This document shows, piece by piece, positions 36,165 through 46,635 of a DNA stretch of 64,000 nucleotides. The notes under the pieces are model-generated. The model did not search any database, had not been told where the DNA came from, and worked only from the letters and a program-made list of their open reading frames with translations. Each line of letters starts with the position of its first letter. The stretch's first letter is position 1. The DNA is taken from contig NZ_BDUD01000001.1 of assembly GCF_003113895.1 (NCBI RefSeq), positions 4,800,456 to 4,864,455 on the forward strand, written 5' to 3'. A program made the position numbers and the translations under genes. The stretch is from Nostoc commune NIES-4072 (GTDB lineage Bacteria; Cyanobacteriota; Cyanobacteriia; Cyanobacteriales; Nostocaceae).

Positions 36165-37478
36165 ATGATTATTATCGATCGCGCCTTACAAACCCGTGCA
36201 GCAGCAGGAAATCCTATTAAGGTGGGAATGATTGGTGCTGGTTTTATGGGTCGAGGAATTGCCAACCAAATTGTCAATTCAGTGCCAGGAATGGAGTTAG
36301 TTGCTATCTCCAATCGTCAGATTGATGCAGCTAAACAAGCTTATTCGGAAGCAGGAATTGAAGATATTCAAGTTGTTGCAACTGTCAGCGAATTAGAAGA
36401 TGCGATCGCTAATGGTAAGTATGCAGTCACAGAAGACGCTAAGTTACTGTGTCGGGCTGAGGGCATCGATGCATTAATCGAAGTCACAGGTGCAGTGGAA
36501 TTTGGCGCTCACATCGTTATGGAAGCGATCGCTCATTGCAAGCATGTGATTATGATGAATGCTGAACTCGACGGCACCATTGGCCCCATCCTCAAAGTCT
36601 ATGCTGACAAAGCAGGTGTGATTCTCAGCGCCTGTGATGGCGATCAGCCAGGGGTGCAAATGAACCTCTACCGCTTTGTAAAAAGCATTGGTCTAACTCC
36701 GTTATTGTGCGGTAACATTAAAGGACTCCAAGACCCCTATCGCAATCCCACCACCCAGGAAGGATTTGCTAAACGTTGGGGTCAAAAGCCCCACATGGTG
36801 GCTAGCTTTGCCGACGGAACCAAAATTTCCTTTGAGCAAGCGATCGTTGCCAATGCCACAGGCATGAAAGTCGCCAAACGGGGAATGCTAGGATATGACT
36901 TCAACGGTTATGTCGATGAAATGGCCCATATATATGATGTTGAACAACTCAAAGAACTGGGCGGCATTGTCGATTATGTAGTTGGAGCAAAACCTGGCCC
37001 AGGCGTATATGTATTTGCCACTCATGACGACCCCAAGCAACAGCACTATCTCAACTTATACAAATTAGGCGAAGGCCCACTTTACAGCTTCTATACTCCT
37101 TATCACCTCTGTCATTTTGAAGTTCCCTTGTCCGTAGCGCGGGCTGTCCTATTTGGTGATGCGGTTATGTCTCCATTAGCAGGCTCGCTAGTAGATGTTG
37201 TCACCACTGCCAAAATCGACCTGAAAGCAGGAGAAACCTTAGATGGCATCGGCTACTACATGACCTACGGACAATGTGAAAATTCCCCCATCGTCCAACA
37301 GCAAAATCTTCTACCAATTGGTTTAGCTGAAGGATGTCGCCTCAAACGAGATATTTCTAAGGATCAAGTCCTCACTTATGAGGATGTAGAATTACCTGAA
37401 GGCAGACTCTGCGACCAACTAAGAACTGAGCAAAATACTTATTTCGCCTCAGAAAAAATCTTAGTAGCAGTTGGGTAA
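36165..37478 (+). CDS. NAD(P)-dependent oxidoreductase with SAF domain (homoserine-dehydrogenase-like)
   Basis: The product is 437 aa. The Rossmann fold begins VGMIGAGFMGRGIANQIVNS. The middle has IEVTGAVEFGAHIVMEAI and MNAELDGTIGPILKVYADKA, like homoserine dehydrogenase. The C-terminal part (about 350-437) is an SAF-like domain: CRLKRDISKDQVLTYEDVEL. Such genes are frequent in cyanobacterial and other exopolysaccharide loci, where they are thought to make a sugar or amino-sugar precursor; the reaction is not settled. RBS AAGGAG lies at about 36151. Confidence 0.85.
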   Translation: MIIIDRALQTRAAAGNPIKVGMIGAGFMGRGIANQIVNSVPGMELVAISNRQIDAAKQAYSEAGIEDIQVVATVSELEDAIANGKYAVTEDAKLLCRAEGIDALIEVTGAVEFGAHIVMEAIAHCKHVIMMNAELDGTIGPILKVYADKAGVILSACDGDQPGVQMNLYRFVKSIGLTPLLCGNIKGLQDPYRNPTTQEGFAKRWGQKPHMVASFADGTKISFEQAIVANATGMKVAKRGMLGYDFNGYVDEMAHIYDVEQLKELGGIVDYVVGAKPGPGVYVFATHDDPKQQHYLNLYKLGEGPLYSFYTPYHLCHFEVPLSVARAVLFGDAVMSPLAGSLVDVVTTAKIDLKAGETLDGIGYYMTYGQCENSPIVQQQNLLPIGLAEGCRLKRDISKDQVLTYEDVELPEGRLCDQLRTEQNTYFASEKILVAVG

Positions 37479-37499
37479 TAGCTACAAATGAATCGGCTG

Positions 37500-37529
37500 T
37501 AGGGGCGTACAGCTAGTTGTACGCCCCTA
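37500..37529 (+). terminator. Inverted repeat after the SAF gene
   Basis: TAGGGGCGTACA pairs with TGTACGCCCCTA, with a 6-base loop. A short AT-rich tail (TATATATTTG) follows. It may be a terminator or a dispersed palindrome. Confidence 0.6.
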
Positions 37530-37650
37530 TATATTTGTCGCCAGAATTTCGTGAAGAGGATAGGAGTGATACTGCGGGACACTAAAGTTGTTGATAATAA
37601 CTTGCTGGGGAGCGTTGAAATAAACCTGATCGAAACTTTAGGTCAAATTC

Positions 37651-38751
37651 ATGAAAATTGCTCTAGTCCACGATTATTTAACCCAGCGAGGTGGGGCAGA
37701 GCGTGTGTTTGAACTGCTTTGTAAGCGCTATCCCGAAGCAGATATTTTCACATCTCTGTACGATCCAGAAAAAACTATTGATCTAGGCGATCGCATAGTA
37801 AACACAACCTTTTTGCAAAAGATTCCTGGTGCAGTAAAATATTTTAGGTCAATGGCTCCTCTATATTTTCCTGCCTTTCGTGCCTTGGATCTGCAAGACT
37901 ACGATTTAATTATTAGCAGTAGCACCAGCTTCGCCAAAGCAGTACGAAAAAATCCCAATGCCCGCCACATTTGCTTCTGTCATAACGTCACCCGTTTCTT
38001 ATGGGATACAGCAACCTATTTAAGAGAATACGGAGACTATAGATATTTTGCTCCTTTAATCGAACAAATATTTCAAGTAATGAGAAAGGTAGACCTGAAA
38101 TATGCACAGGAACCTGACCTTTACATTGCTAATTCTAGTGTTGTTGCCCGCCGTATTGAAAGTATTTATGGCAAAAAGGCAATGATGGTAAACTATCCAA
38201 TTGATACTAGTAAATTTCTTTTTTCTGATATAAAAGAAGAATATTATCTGGCCTCAGCCCGGATGATCAGCTATAAGCGCCTTGATATAATAGTTGAAGC
38301 TTTTAACTGGTTAGGATGGCGGTTATTAATCTCAGGTGATGGGCCTGAACTTGCTCGGTTAAAATCCAAAGCATTAAAAAATATTGAGTTCTTGGGACAC
38401 GTAAGTGATAAAACCCGCAAAGACTTGTTTTCTAAAGCCAAGTCTATTATTGTCGCAGCCTTAGAAGATTACGGATTAGTTCCAGTAGAGGCTAATGCTA
38501 GTGGTACACCAGTCATCGCTTATGGTGCAGGTGGAGTATTAGATACTCAAATACCAGGTGAAACCGGAGTCTTTTTCAAAAGGCAAACACCCGAATCTCT
38601 ACAAATTGCATTACTAGAAGCCAATGGCATTTCTTGGGATTACGATCGCATCCGTAACCATGCAGTAACAAACTTTTCAGAAAATGCCTTCTTTAGTAAA
38701 GTTGAGCAAATCATTAACCAAGCTTGTGGTGTGCATCAAATATTCATTTGA
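37651..38751 (+). CDS. GT4-type glycosyltransferase (WbaZ/mannosyltransferase-like)
   Basis: The product is 366 aa. It opens with KIALVHDYLTQRGGAERVFE, a classic GT4 start. HICFCHNVTRFLWD is the acceptor-domain pattern of the WbaZ group. It also has ISYKRLDIIVEAFN, ISGDGPELARLKSKA and the donor motif VAALEDYGLVPVEANASGTP with a GAGGVLDT loop. Members often transfer mannose from GDP-mannose; the sugar here is not established. It lies just ahead of the tyrosine kinase. Confidence 0.92.
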   Translation: MKIALVHDYLTQRGGAERVFELLCKRYPEADIFTSLYDPEKTIDLGDRIVNTTFLQKIPGAVKYFRSMAPLYFPAFRALDLQDYDLIISSSTSFAKAVRKNPNARHICFCHNVTRFLWDTATYLREYGDYRYFAPLIEQIFQVMRKVDLKYAQEPDLYIANSSVVARRIESIYGKKAMMVNYPIDTSKFLFSDIKEEYYLASARMISYKRLDIIVEAFNWLGWRLLISGDGPELARLKSKALKNIEFLGHVSDKTRKDLFSKAKSIIVAALEDYGLVPVEANASGTPVIAYGAGGVLDTQIPGETGVFFKRQTPESLQIALLEANGISWDYDRIRNHAVTNFSENAFFSKVEQIINQACGVHQIFI

Positions 38752-38922
38752 TTCCCTAATCTTTTCCCCCTATAAGATTACCTATTTATTTTTCTCTGTC
38801 CTTCTTGGCGTCCTTGGCGTCCTTCTCTAACGAGACGCTAAGGCGAAGGCGGTTTGTAAAAAGAAGAATAGGTATTTTTGGAGAATCTCTTAGCGTAAGT
38901 CTTGAAGACAAGGATAATAAAA

Positions 38923-41151
38923 GTGGTTCAAACTAGTCTAAATCCTCAGATAACTCCAGCTTCGGAAACTGAACCAAGCTACGGACAATTGTTTGCCGTA
39001 TTTGTGCGAAGGTTTCCTTGGTTTCTAACAGTATTAATTACTTCTATTGCTATTGCAGGGATGGTAACTTTTAAAACCAAGCCAACTTATAAAAGTTCCA
39101 TGCAACTGCTAGTAGAACCTAACTATCAAGGAAAAACAGAAGGAGGGGGTGTAGACAACCAATTTACTGACTCTAATGTGGTCATAGATACTGCAACTCA
39201 GCTTAACTTGATGCAGAGTTCAGGACTCATCCAAAAAGCAGTTGATAAACTTCAGTCAGATTATCCAGATATAAGTGTAGCTGAAATTAAAGCTTCCTTA
39301 GTGTTAACTCAATTAAGGAGCAAAGAAGATAATGTTGCTACTAAAATATTCCAAGTTGAATACACTGCTGGAGATCCAGAAAAAACACAAAAAGTTCTGA
39401 GCGCAATTCGACAAGTTTATGTGGAATATAACAAAGAACAACAGAATTCGCGTTTACAAAAAGGTCTGCAAATTATTAGGGAACAGTTAAGTAAAGCCAG
39501 TGAAGAAGTAAACGCGGCTGAGACAAATTTACAAAGGTTCCGCAGAAATCAGAATTTAATTGATCCAGAGTCACAGGCCAAAGCGATTGAGACAGCTTTA
39601 AATAATATTGCCCAAGAAAGACAAACAACTCGTGCTCAATATGGCGAAGCATTAGCACGCCAAAAATCTTTAGAAGAACAACTTAACCGTTCCCCTCAAA
39701 ATGCTCTAGTTGCTTCTCGTCTGAGTCAATCTACTCGCTATCAAGGCTTACTGAACGAAATTCAAAAAAGCGAGCTGGCATTAGCACAAGAACGCTTACG
39801 TTTTACAGATGCAACTCCGAGTGTACAGAAGCTCAAAGAACAGCTTCAAAGCCAGAAGGAATTATTGCAACAAGAGGTAGGAAGAACTTTAGGCGAAAAG
39901 TCTGCTGGCGCGTTCACCAATGGAGACTCTCTTCTCGAAAAAGGACAGCTTGGCCAAATTGATCTCAGCCTAGCTGGTCAATTGGTAGAAACGCAGACAA
40001 CTATAGTTGCTTTAACCGCTCGCGATCAAACTTTGGCCCAAAAAGAAAACGAGTTGCGTTTTGAAATCAAACGCTTCCCGCCTCTTTTAGCTTATTACAA
40101 TCGGATGCTACCGCAGTTACAATTTAGCCGTGAAAGGTTAGAGCAGCTTTTAAGAGCAGAACAGCAATTGCGGCAAGAACTTTCCAAGGGTGGATTTAAT
40201 TGGGAAGTTGTGGAAGAACCTCAAAAAGGTGGACAATTAGGCCCCAATCTTCAACAGAACTTGCTGTTAGGTGCTGTGGTTGGGTTTATGTTAGGAGGCA
40301 TTGCTGCCTTTATTCGAGAATCGGCTGATGATGCAGTTCACACTACTGCTGAGTTGGAAAAGCAAATGGCCATGCCGTTGTTAGGGACAACTCCCAAATT
40401 ACCGCCAGCCAAACCCAGAGAATCAATGATCAAGCTGCCCTTTGGTAAGCCAGAAGTTCTCGCCCCTTGGACAATTCAGGTACTGCAATCTCCACCGCGT
40501 TGGGAATCGCTGGATCTGATTTACAAAAACATTGAACTTTTAAATACTGTTGCTAACTTGAAATCTTTGATGATTACCTCAGCTTTACCCGATGAGGGTA
40601 AGTCAGCTTTGGCGTTGGGTTTGGCGATGAGTGCTGCCCGTTTACACAAAAGGGTACTGCTGATTGATGCCAATTTACGCGATCCCAATCTGCACGAACA
40701 ATTGAATCTTCCTAATGAACAGGGGCTTTCAACTCTATTGGCTAGTGATGCAACTTTACCCAACCAGATTAGTCTTCAATACTCAGGTTCCGCCTACATC
40801 GATATTTTGACCGCCGGCCCCAGACCTGCTGACCCAGCTAATCTGTTGAGTTCTCCTCGGATGATGGAATTAATGGCAGCATTTGAGGAAAACTATGATT
40901 TGGTACTCATAGATGCTCCCCCAGTTCTCGGTTTGGTGGATGCTATGCTCACCGCATCATCTTGTCGTAGCGTGGTTATGGTGGCAAGCATTGGTATTGT
41001 GACGCGAAGTCAGCTTAATCAAGCTACAGCCATGTTAAGTAAGTTAAATCTGATTGGAGTTGTAGCTAATGGTGTATCCAACTCTAGTAGTAATTACGTA
41101 CCTTATGTAAAACAACAGCAATTAGCTCTACGGCAAGCTGTAGAAAAGTAA
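38923..41151 (+). CDS. Polysaccharide co-polymerase and BY-kinase (Wzc-like)
   Basis: The product is 742 aa from the GTG at 38923, which follows AAGGA; the open frame begins with a TTG at 38902. An N-terminal Wzz domain with a membrane segment (about 35-55) and a long periplasmic coiled coil (about 170-330) lead to a second helix (about 445-465, LLLGAVVGFMLGGIAAFI). The cytoplasmic tyrosine kinase has Walker A SALPDEGKSALALG (Lys near 560), A' LIDANLRDPNL and B LVLIDAPPVLG. The Tyr cluster at the C-terminus is short (NYVPYVKQ). It controls chain length and export. Confidence 0.94.
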   Translation: MVQTSLNPQITPASETEPSYGQLFAVFVRRFPWFLTVLITSIAIAGMVTFKTKPTYKSSMQLLVEPNYQGKTEGGGVDNQFTDSNVVIDTATQLNLMQSSGLIQKAVDKLQSDYPDISVAEIKASLVLTQLRSKEDNVATKIFQVEYTAGDPEKTQKVLSAIRQVYVEYNKEQQNSRLQKGLQIIREQLSKASEEVNAAETNLQRFRRNQNLIDPESQAKAIETALNNIAQERQTTRAQYGEALARQKSLEEQLNRSPQNALVASRLSQSTRYQGLLNEIQKSELALAQERLRFTDATPSVQKLKEQLQSQKELLQQEVGRTLGEKSAGAFTNGDSLLEKGQLGQIDLSLAGQLVETQTTIVALTARDQTLAQKENELRFEIKRFPPLLAYYNRMLPQLQFSRERLEQLLRAEQQLRQELSKGGFNWEVVEEPQKGGQLGPNLQQNLLLGAVVGFMLGGIAAFIRESADDAVHTTAELEKQMAMPLLGTTPKLPPAKPRESMIKLPFGKPEVLAPWTIQVLQSPPRWESLDLIYKNIELLNTVANLKSLMITSALPDEGKSALALGLAMSAARLHKRVLLIDANLRDPNLHEQLNLPNEQGLSTLLASDATLPNQISLQYSGSAYIDILTAGPRPADPANLLSSPRMMELMAAFEENYDLVLIDAPPVLGLVDAMLTASSCRSVVMVASIGIVTRSQLNQATAMLSKLNLIGVVANGVSNSSSNYVPYVKQQQLALRQAVEK

Positions 41152-41168
41152 GTAGTTAGTACAGCGAC

Positions 41169-41207
41169 GAAAGATCCTCGACTTTTTAGAAAAGTCGGGG
41201 ATCTTTC
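41169..41207 (+). terminator. Rho-independent terminator after the kinase gene
   Basis: GAAAGATCCTCGACTTTTT and AAAGTCGGGGATCTTTC form a 17-bp stem with a G:U or mismatch, about 15 bp after the stop. It splits the island into two transcription parts. Confidence 0.85.
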
Positions 41208-41734
41208 TCGTTTCTAGCCTCTTTTATAAACAAAATTTAATTTTATTGCTATCAGGAAAATTTCAGTATATTTATGCTATCTTTATGGGTTATCAGAGAA
41301 ATCACTGGCTCTTTAAAGAGTAAATAAAGAATTTATTTGAGCGATCGCTATTTCTACATACTCTTATATTCTAGAGATTAAAGCACTTTCATAAAGGCTA
41401 AAAGACAACAGGGGACTGGTTTTATTAAATATATCGATACAATAAACACCTCAGTGCAATTAAACGTCGATATAGATTCATGGGTAATTTACCTCTACAT
41501 TTTTCTACTGTCAGTAGTTACCGGAAAATACTGATTGCTCATGAATATTGATAGTAACGTTGATTTGTACATCTCTACACCAGCAGAATTCTGAGTGGCA
41601 AATAGCAATAACATATTTTGCCCTCAATTATCTCCAAATTTTTGGACTTACAACAAGATTCGGATTTGGGTCTTTGGCATTGATAGCCTTTGATAAACCT
41701 CAGTAATTCACTCCTGTATAAACCCAAAGACATT
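41208..41734 (+). promoter_or_regulatory. 5' region of hepC-hepA
   Basis: A 530-bp non-coding stretch between a strong terminator and hepC probably holds the developmental promoter. I looked for an NtcA site (GTA-N8-TAC) and found none here. The region contains one HIP1 site (41341-41348). It is AT-rich overall. Confidence 0.45.
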
Positions 41735-42445
41735 ATGACAACTTCAATAATTCCAACTTTAGAGAATTTATATGATGTAACCCAGGAACACCAAGATAAT
41801 CGTGGGTACTGCACACTCCAGTGGCGACGGGGTAAGCTGTTGGTGAAGCCGCTTGGACAAGTTAAACAACCATATTTGCCTTCATTAAATAGTAAGCGAT
41901 CGCTAGTAGAATGCTTACAACATTCTCCAGTAAGTTTAGTAAGTATAGATCCCAAACTGGGCGAGGCTTTGCTCAGGTTTTGGGCAGATGCATGTGAAGA
42001 AGCTCAAAAGCCAATATTCCTAAGCATATCCGCTAGCAATAAACTGTCTAACCAACCCTTCTGGCGACTAATCGATTGGATTGCTGCTTTGGTGTTGCTG
42101 CTATTAGTAAGTCCAGTCATGTTGGGATTGGTTGTGTTAATGCAGGTTTACTCGCCAGGATCGCTTTTTTGCCGTGAGTGGCGTGTTGGAGAACGGGGTA
42201 AACTGTTTCGAGTAATCAGGTTTCGCACGCAAAACACTACAGCGCTAGGGCGTTGGATGGGTAAATACAGCCTCGATAATCTGCCCCAGTTATTTAACGT
42301 GCTGCGAGGTGACATGAGTTTAACCAGATCTCGTTGTTGGACTTTAGAAGATGCAGTACAGCTAAATAAATTACCAGAAATTAAAGCTTCGTGGGAAGTA
42401 GAAGCACAGTCTCACCTGTTACATCTAGATAGCCAAACACTGTAA
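41735..42445 (+). CDS. hepC: Heterocyst envelope polysaccharide sugar transferase HepC
   Basis: The product is 236 aa from the ATG at 41735; the frame opens earlier at a TTG. The first 115 residues are specific to HepC (TSIIPTLENLYDVTQEHQDN, YCTLQWRRGKLLVKPLG). The rest is a reduced bacterial sugar transferase (WbaP-like) domain: membrane hairpin LIDWIAALVLLLLVSPVMLG, then RVGERGKLFRVIRFRTQ, LDNLPQLFNVLRGDMSL. The usual GPRP is replaced by RSRC. HepC is thought to prime or modify the lipid-linked saccharide. The order hepC-hepA matches Anabaena PCC 7120. Confidence 0.93.
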   Translation: MTTSIIPTLENLYDVTQEHQDNRGYCTLQWRRGKLLVKPLGQVKQPYLPSLNSKRSLVECLQHSPVSLVSIDPKLGEALLRFWADACEEAQKPIFLSISASNKLSNQPFWRLIDWIAALVLLLLVSPVMLGLVVLMQVYSPGSLFCREWRVGERGKLFRVIRFRTQNTTALGRWMGKYSLDNLPQLFNVLRGDMSLTRSRCWTLEDAVQLNKLPEIKASWEVEAQSHLLHLDSQTL

Positions 42446-42541
42446 TTTATCTGTGCGGTAGGTAATTGATTGTTTCATCTACCGCACTGAGGCTAAAGCA
42501 CTATAGCGGTCTATCTACCTTGCCAAACTATTATAAAATCC

Positions 42542-44383
42542 ATGCATTTCCAATTTACTCAACAACTTCGTAGTCTGCTTAAAGCTTCTAGCTTCTGGCA
42601 GGACAACTATTTGCTATTGCGAGAATTTAAGCACTTTCGCAAGATTGTAATTTTAGCTTTGATATTCTCAATTCTGGCGGCAACTTTTGAAGGTGTCAGT
42701 ATTGGTTTTTTACTTTCATTTTTGCAAAGCTTAACTAGTCCCAATGCTCAACCTGTCCAAACAGGAATAGAATGGTTTGACAATTTAGTATTGGGGGCGA
42801 ATACATCAGCAATTAATCGTTTATATCGAGTATCTTCGCTGATTTTATTAAGTACTTGGTTACGTGTTGCCTTCAATTACTTTGGACAAGTTTATACTGA
42901 ATTATCTCAACTGCATTTTGGCGATCGCTTACGTAAGCAAATTTTTGAACAGTTACAATCTTTATCCTTAAGTTACTTTGCCAAAACTCGTTCTGGTGAA
43001 CTAATTAACACAATAACCACAGAAATTGAAAGGATAAGACAGGGTTTCAGTGGCGCAGCCTTTTTAATAACTAGAGGAATCACAACTCTTGTCTACTTGA
43101 TTTCCATGTTTTTGATATCATGGCAACTAACTGTAATTTCAGCACTACTATTTACACTTTTAGGTGTAGGTTTATCTAATCTGAATGCCAGAGTCAGAGA
43201 ATCAAGTTTTGGCATGACAACTGCTAATGCTAATTTTACATCAACAGCCATAGAATTTATTAATGGCATTCGCACAGTTCATTCCTGTGGTACTCAAGAA
43301 TTTGAGCGCCAGCGTTATTATAAAGCCAGTGACAAGGTAGTAAGTACTACAACTAAAGTTGTATTCACTTGGACACTTGTCAAACCAATTGCCGAAGGGG
43401 TAGCTACTACGGTGTTGGTGGGAATGATTATTTTGGCATTCACTAGCCTGGTTAGTAATGGAACGCTACAAGTTGCTTCTTTGCTAACATTTTTCTTTGT
43501 CTTATTTCGCTTTATCCCGTTTGTTCAAGATATTAATGGCACGAGAGCATTTCTCAATACTCTACATGGCTCGGCAGACAACATTAAAAATCTGCTAAAA
43601 AGTGATGATAAAAATTATTTTCAGAATGGAACACTTCAGTTTAAAGCTTTAGAAAGAGCAATAAATTTAGTATCTGTTGATTTTGGTTACGATGACAAAA
43701 ATTTAGTGTTGCATAATATTACCCTAACCATTGAAAAGGGGAAAATGACAGCATTAGTCGGAGCATCTGGTGCTGGTAAAACAACTCTTGCTGATTTGAT
43801 TCCCCGATTTTATAATGCCACAGAGGGAAATGTTTATATCGATGAACTTGATATCAGGTTGTTTGAAATTAATTCTCTTCGTCGTCAAATAGCTGTTGTC
43901 AGTCAAGATACTTTTATCTTCAATACTGATGTTTGGCAAAATATTGCTTATGGTACTCCACAAGCTACTAATGAGCAAATTCAAGAAGCTGCTAAATTAG
44001 CCAATGCGTTGGAATTTATTTTAGAAATGCCTGAAGGTTTTAATACCCAATTGGGAGATCGGGGTGTTAGATTATCTGGAGGACAAAGACAGCGAATTGC
44101 TATCGCACGGGCGTTACTAAGAAACCCAGAAATCTTGATTTTGGATGAAGCGACTAGTGCTTTAGATTCTGTATCAGAGCGCTTGATTCAAGATTCATTA
44201 GAAAAGCTATCTGTGGGTAGAACAGTAATTGCGATCGCTCACCGTCTTTCTACTATTGCTAAAGCCGATAAAGTCGTAGTGTTAGAAGCAGGACGAATAG
44301 TAGAACAGGGCAAATATCAAGAATTACTCGGACGTAAAGGTAAGCTTTGGGAATATCACCAGATGCAATACTATAATTCGTAA
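42542..44383 (+). CDS. hepA: Heterocyst envelope polysaccharide ABC transporter HepA
   Basis: The product is 613 aa, a fused exporter half-transporter. The N-terminal membrane domain has about six helices (about 30-330). The ATPase has Walker A GASGAGKTT (407-415), Q-loop VVSQDTFIFN, signature LSGGQRQRIAIARALL, Walker B LILDEATSALDS and the H-loop AIAHRLST. It acts as a homodimer in the inner membrane and should flip or export the envelope polysaccharide unit. In Anabaena, hepA mutants lack the polysaccharide layer and cannot fix N2 in air. It is complete. Confidence 0.95.
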   Translation: MHFQFTQQLRSLLKASSFWQDNYLLLREFKHFRKIVILALIFSILAATFEGVSIGFLLSFLQSLTSPNAQPVQTGIEWFDNLVLGANTSAINRLYRVSSLILLSTWLRVAFNYFGQVYTELSQLHFGDRLRKQIFEQLQSLSLSYFAKTRSGELINTITTEIERIRQGFSGAAFLITRGITTLVYLISMFLISWQLTVISALLFTLLGVGLSNLNARVRESSFGMTTANANFTSTAIEFINGIRTVHSCGTQEFERQRYYKASDKVVSTTTKVVFTWTLVKPIAEGVATTVLVGMIILAFTSLVSNGTLQVASLLTFFFVLFRFIPFVQDINGTRAFLNTLHGSADNIKNLLKSDDKNYFQNGTLQFKALERAINLVSVDFGYDDKNLVLHNITLTIEKGKMTALVGASGAGKTTLADLIPRFYNATEGNVYIDELDIRLFEINSLRRQIAVVSQDTFIFNTDVWQNIAYGTPQATNEQIQEAAKLANALEFILEMPEGFNTQLGDRGVRLSGGQRQRIAIARALLRNPEILILDEATSALDSVSERLIQDSLEKLSVGRTVIAIAHRLSTIAKADKVVVLEAGRIVEQGKYQELLGRKGKLWEYHQMQYYNS

Positions 44384-44468
44384 TTCGTAGTTAGTAATTC
44401 GTAATTTTTAATTGGCAAATTACGAATTAGTTTCACTACTAAATTATTTATATAACTAGGAAAAATAA

Positions 44469-45308
44469 ATGGTAAACATAGGCTATCATACTGCTAAACT
44501 TCAAGGTAGATTTAATCGTTCCCTATATAAAGCAGCCCTTTCTCAGATTGTCAGCATCCCCATCAAACAAACTCGGCAAGTTCCGATAAGTGTCTATGCT
44601 TTATCATGTGAACGCGATTTGCCAGAACAAGTGGCAAGTATTCGCTCATTTATTCGTCATGTTGGTATTCCAGATACATTCACTATAGTTTCTGATGGCA
44701 GTTACACTGAGTCTAGTTGTAATTTACTCCGCCGCGTCCATCCCTGCGTTCAGGTAATACTTTTACAAAACTTTCTAAGAACGGATTTACCTCAATGTGT
44801 TCTTGATTATGCCCAACTGCATCCAATGGGCAGAAAATTGTCGGCATTAATGTCAATTCCGGTTAATGGAGCTACGATTTACACTGATTCAGATATTTTA
44901 TTTTTCCCCGGCGGGATTGACTTAATTGATTTGAGTAAGTCGGACAATAAATATTCTCTTTATCTACCTGATTGTTCCATGTCACTAGACGATCGCATTA
45001 TTTATGATGATTCTGAAAAATTAAATCCAGTAAATGGTGGATTTATATTCTTTAGGCATGAATTTGACTGGACTTTTGCTATCGAACGTTTAGCAAACCT
45101 TCAAGAAGCTCCTACTTATTTTACTGAGCAAACAATTGTCCATTTGACAATGCATCACAATCATGGTGAGCCTTTATGCACAAATAAATATGTTCTCAAT
45201 GTAGAAGATCAGTTCATTTATCCAGATAAATCTGCAAGTAAAAACATTGCTCTTAGACATTATGTGAGTGATGTTAGACATAAGCTCTGGTTTAATGTTG
45301 GCATATAA
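44469..45308 (+). CDS. Putative glycosyltransferase (GT-A type)
   Basis: The product is 279 aa. It shows VPISVYALSCERDLPEQVAS, a metal site ATIYTDSDILFFPGG (DSD) and an acceptor motif NPVNGGFIFFRHEFDW, then FTEQTIVHLTMHHNHGEP, like GT8- or GT2-related proteins. It lacks the usual N-terminal GT2 opening. It is conserved in place after hepA. A 7-bp repeat (AATTCGT) occupies the spacer at about 44384-44432. Donor unknown. Confidence 0.72.
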   Translation: MVNIGYHTAKLQGRFNRSLYKAALSQIVSIPIKQTRQVPISVYALSCERDLPEQVASIRSFIRHVGIPDTFTIVSDGSYTESSCNLLRRVHPCVQVILLQNFLRTDLPQCVLDYAQLHPMGRKLSALMSIPVNGATIYTDSDILFFPGGIDLIDLSKSDNKYSLYLPDCSMSLDDRIIYDDSEKLNPVNGGFIFFRHEFDWTFAIERLANLQEAPTYFTEQTIVHLTMHHNHGEPLCTNKYVLNVEDQFIYPDKSASKNIALRHYVSDVRHKLWFNVGI

Positions 45309-45376
45309 TTTTGATGAACTTAAACCTCTATTTAGATGAGGAATACAGTTAGTAATAACGTAAAACATGGTGGTTA

Positions 45377-46576
45377 ATGATTAACTCAATCAATGATGCC
45401 AAGCGAAATGATGAACAATTGGACAAAGGTATTTTTGAAGAAGACCTGATTTATCAATGCTCCAATTTCGATGTAGGCGAGGGCGGAGGTGTTGAAACTT
45501 ATTTAGCTTCTCTGTTTGAACATCGACCACCTGAAGTTAGCGATCGCGTGATAAAATCGCTTAAGAATGTTGACCAAAGCCAGTTTAAGCTGCTGCACCT
45601 CCACAGCCCAGATTTACTTTTGCAGCTTACAGGCGAGTGTCCTACGGTTTTCAGCGTTCATAATCACTCATTGTACTGTCCTAGTGGCACAAAGTATTTA
45701 GCTGGACAGCAAACAATCTGCGATCGCAACTTCTCTTACTTAGGTTGTACTTGGGGTAAATTAGCAGATAAATGTGGTAGTCGTAGACCGTTAAGAACTC
45801 TTAAAGAACTTCAAAATACTCATCAGTTATTAGATGCTTTAAAAAAAGTAAAAATTACTTTTGTTGCTAATAGCGAATACGTGCGTCAAGAGTTGATTAA
45901 AAACGGTGTAAACTCTGAGAGAATTGTAACCTTACACTGTGGTATTTCTATACCAAAAATAACTACTGCACCCTTGAATTTAGATATCCATCAAAATCAT
46001 AGAATTTTGTTTGTTGGACGGATTGTTTCTGATAAAGGTCTGGAATGGTTACTCAAAACTTTAATACATACAAATCCGCAAATTCAACTTGATATTGCAG
46101 GTGAAGGCTGGGAACGACCACGCTTAGAAAGGTTAGCAAATACACTCGGATTAAGTAACCGAATTACTTGGCATGGTTGGTGCGATCGCAACACATTAAA
46201 TAACCTTTACGAACAGTGTTTTGCAGTTATCTTCCCTAGCGTTTGGCCTGAACCTGCTGGTCTTGTAACTCTAGAGGCATACTCTCGTTATCGACCTGTA
46301 ATTGGTAGTGCAGTCGGAGGTATTCCAGAACATTTGCGAGATGGAGAAACAGGTATTCTTGTTCCAGGTAATGATATCAAAAAGCTGGCTGATGCGATTC
46401 ATGATTTGTATGGGGATTATGAAAAAAGCCGATACATGGGCGAACAAGGTCATGCTTTATTAATGAAAGAATTTACCATGAATGCTCATGTGAATAATCT
46501 CCGAACAATTTATGCAAAAACAATAGCTGAATTTCCTTCTACGAAAAAAATATATAGCATTTCTCAAGTGAAATAA
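45377..46576 (+). CDS. GT4-type glycosyltransferase
   Basis: The product is 399 aa with a GT-B fold. The N-terminal part has GEGGGVETYLASLF (the Gly-rich loop), HLHSPDLLLQL, VFSVHNHSLYCPSG and a Cys-rich patch (CDRNFSYLGCTWGKLADKCG). The C-terminal domain has ILFVGRIVSDKGLEWLLKTL, LDIAGEGWERPRLERLA and VIFPSVWPEPAGLVTLEAYS followed by GSAVGGIPEHLRDGETG, a complete donor-binding set. It contributes one sugar to the envelope repeat unit. Confidence 0.92.
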   Translation: MINSINDAKRNDEQLDKGIFEEDLIYQCSNFDVGEGGGVETYLASLFEHRPPEVSDRVIKSLKNVDQSQFKLLHLHSPDLLLQLTGECPTVFSVHNHSLYCPSGTKYLAGQQTICDRNFSYLGCTWGKLADKCGSRRPLRTLKELQNTHQLLDALKKVKITFVANSEYVRQELIKNGVNSERIVTLHCGISIPKITTAPLNLDIHQNHRILFVGRIVSDKGLEWLLKTLIHTNPQIQLDIAGEGWERPRLERLANTLGLSNRITWHGWCDRNTLNNLYEQCFAVIFPSVWPEPAGLVTLEAYSRYRPVIGSAVGGIPEHLRDGETGILVPGNDIKKLADAIHDLYGDYEKSRYMGEQGHALLMKEFTMNAHVNNLRTIYAKTIAEFPSTKKIYSISQVK

Positions 46577-46635
46577 GCTTACTTTGGTATAGCAAATTGT
46601 CCATTTTTTACCTATAAAATATAAAGGAAAAAACT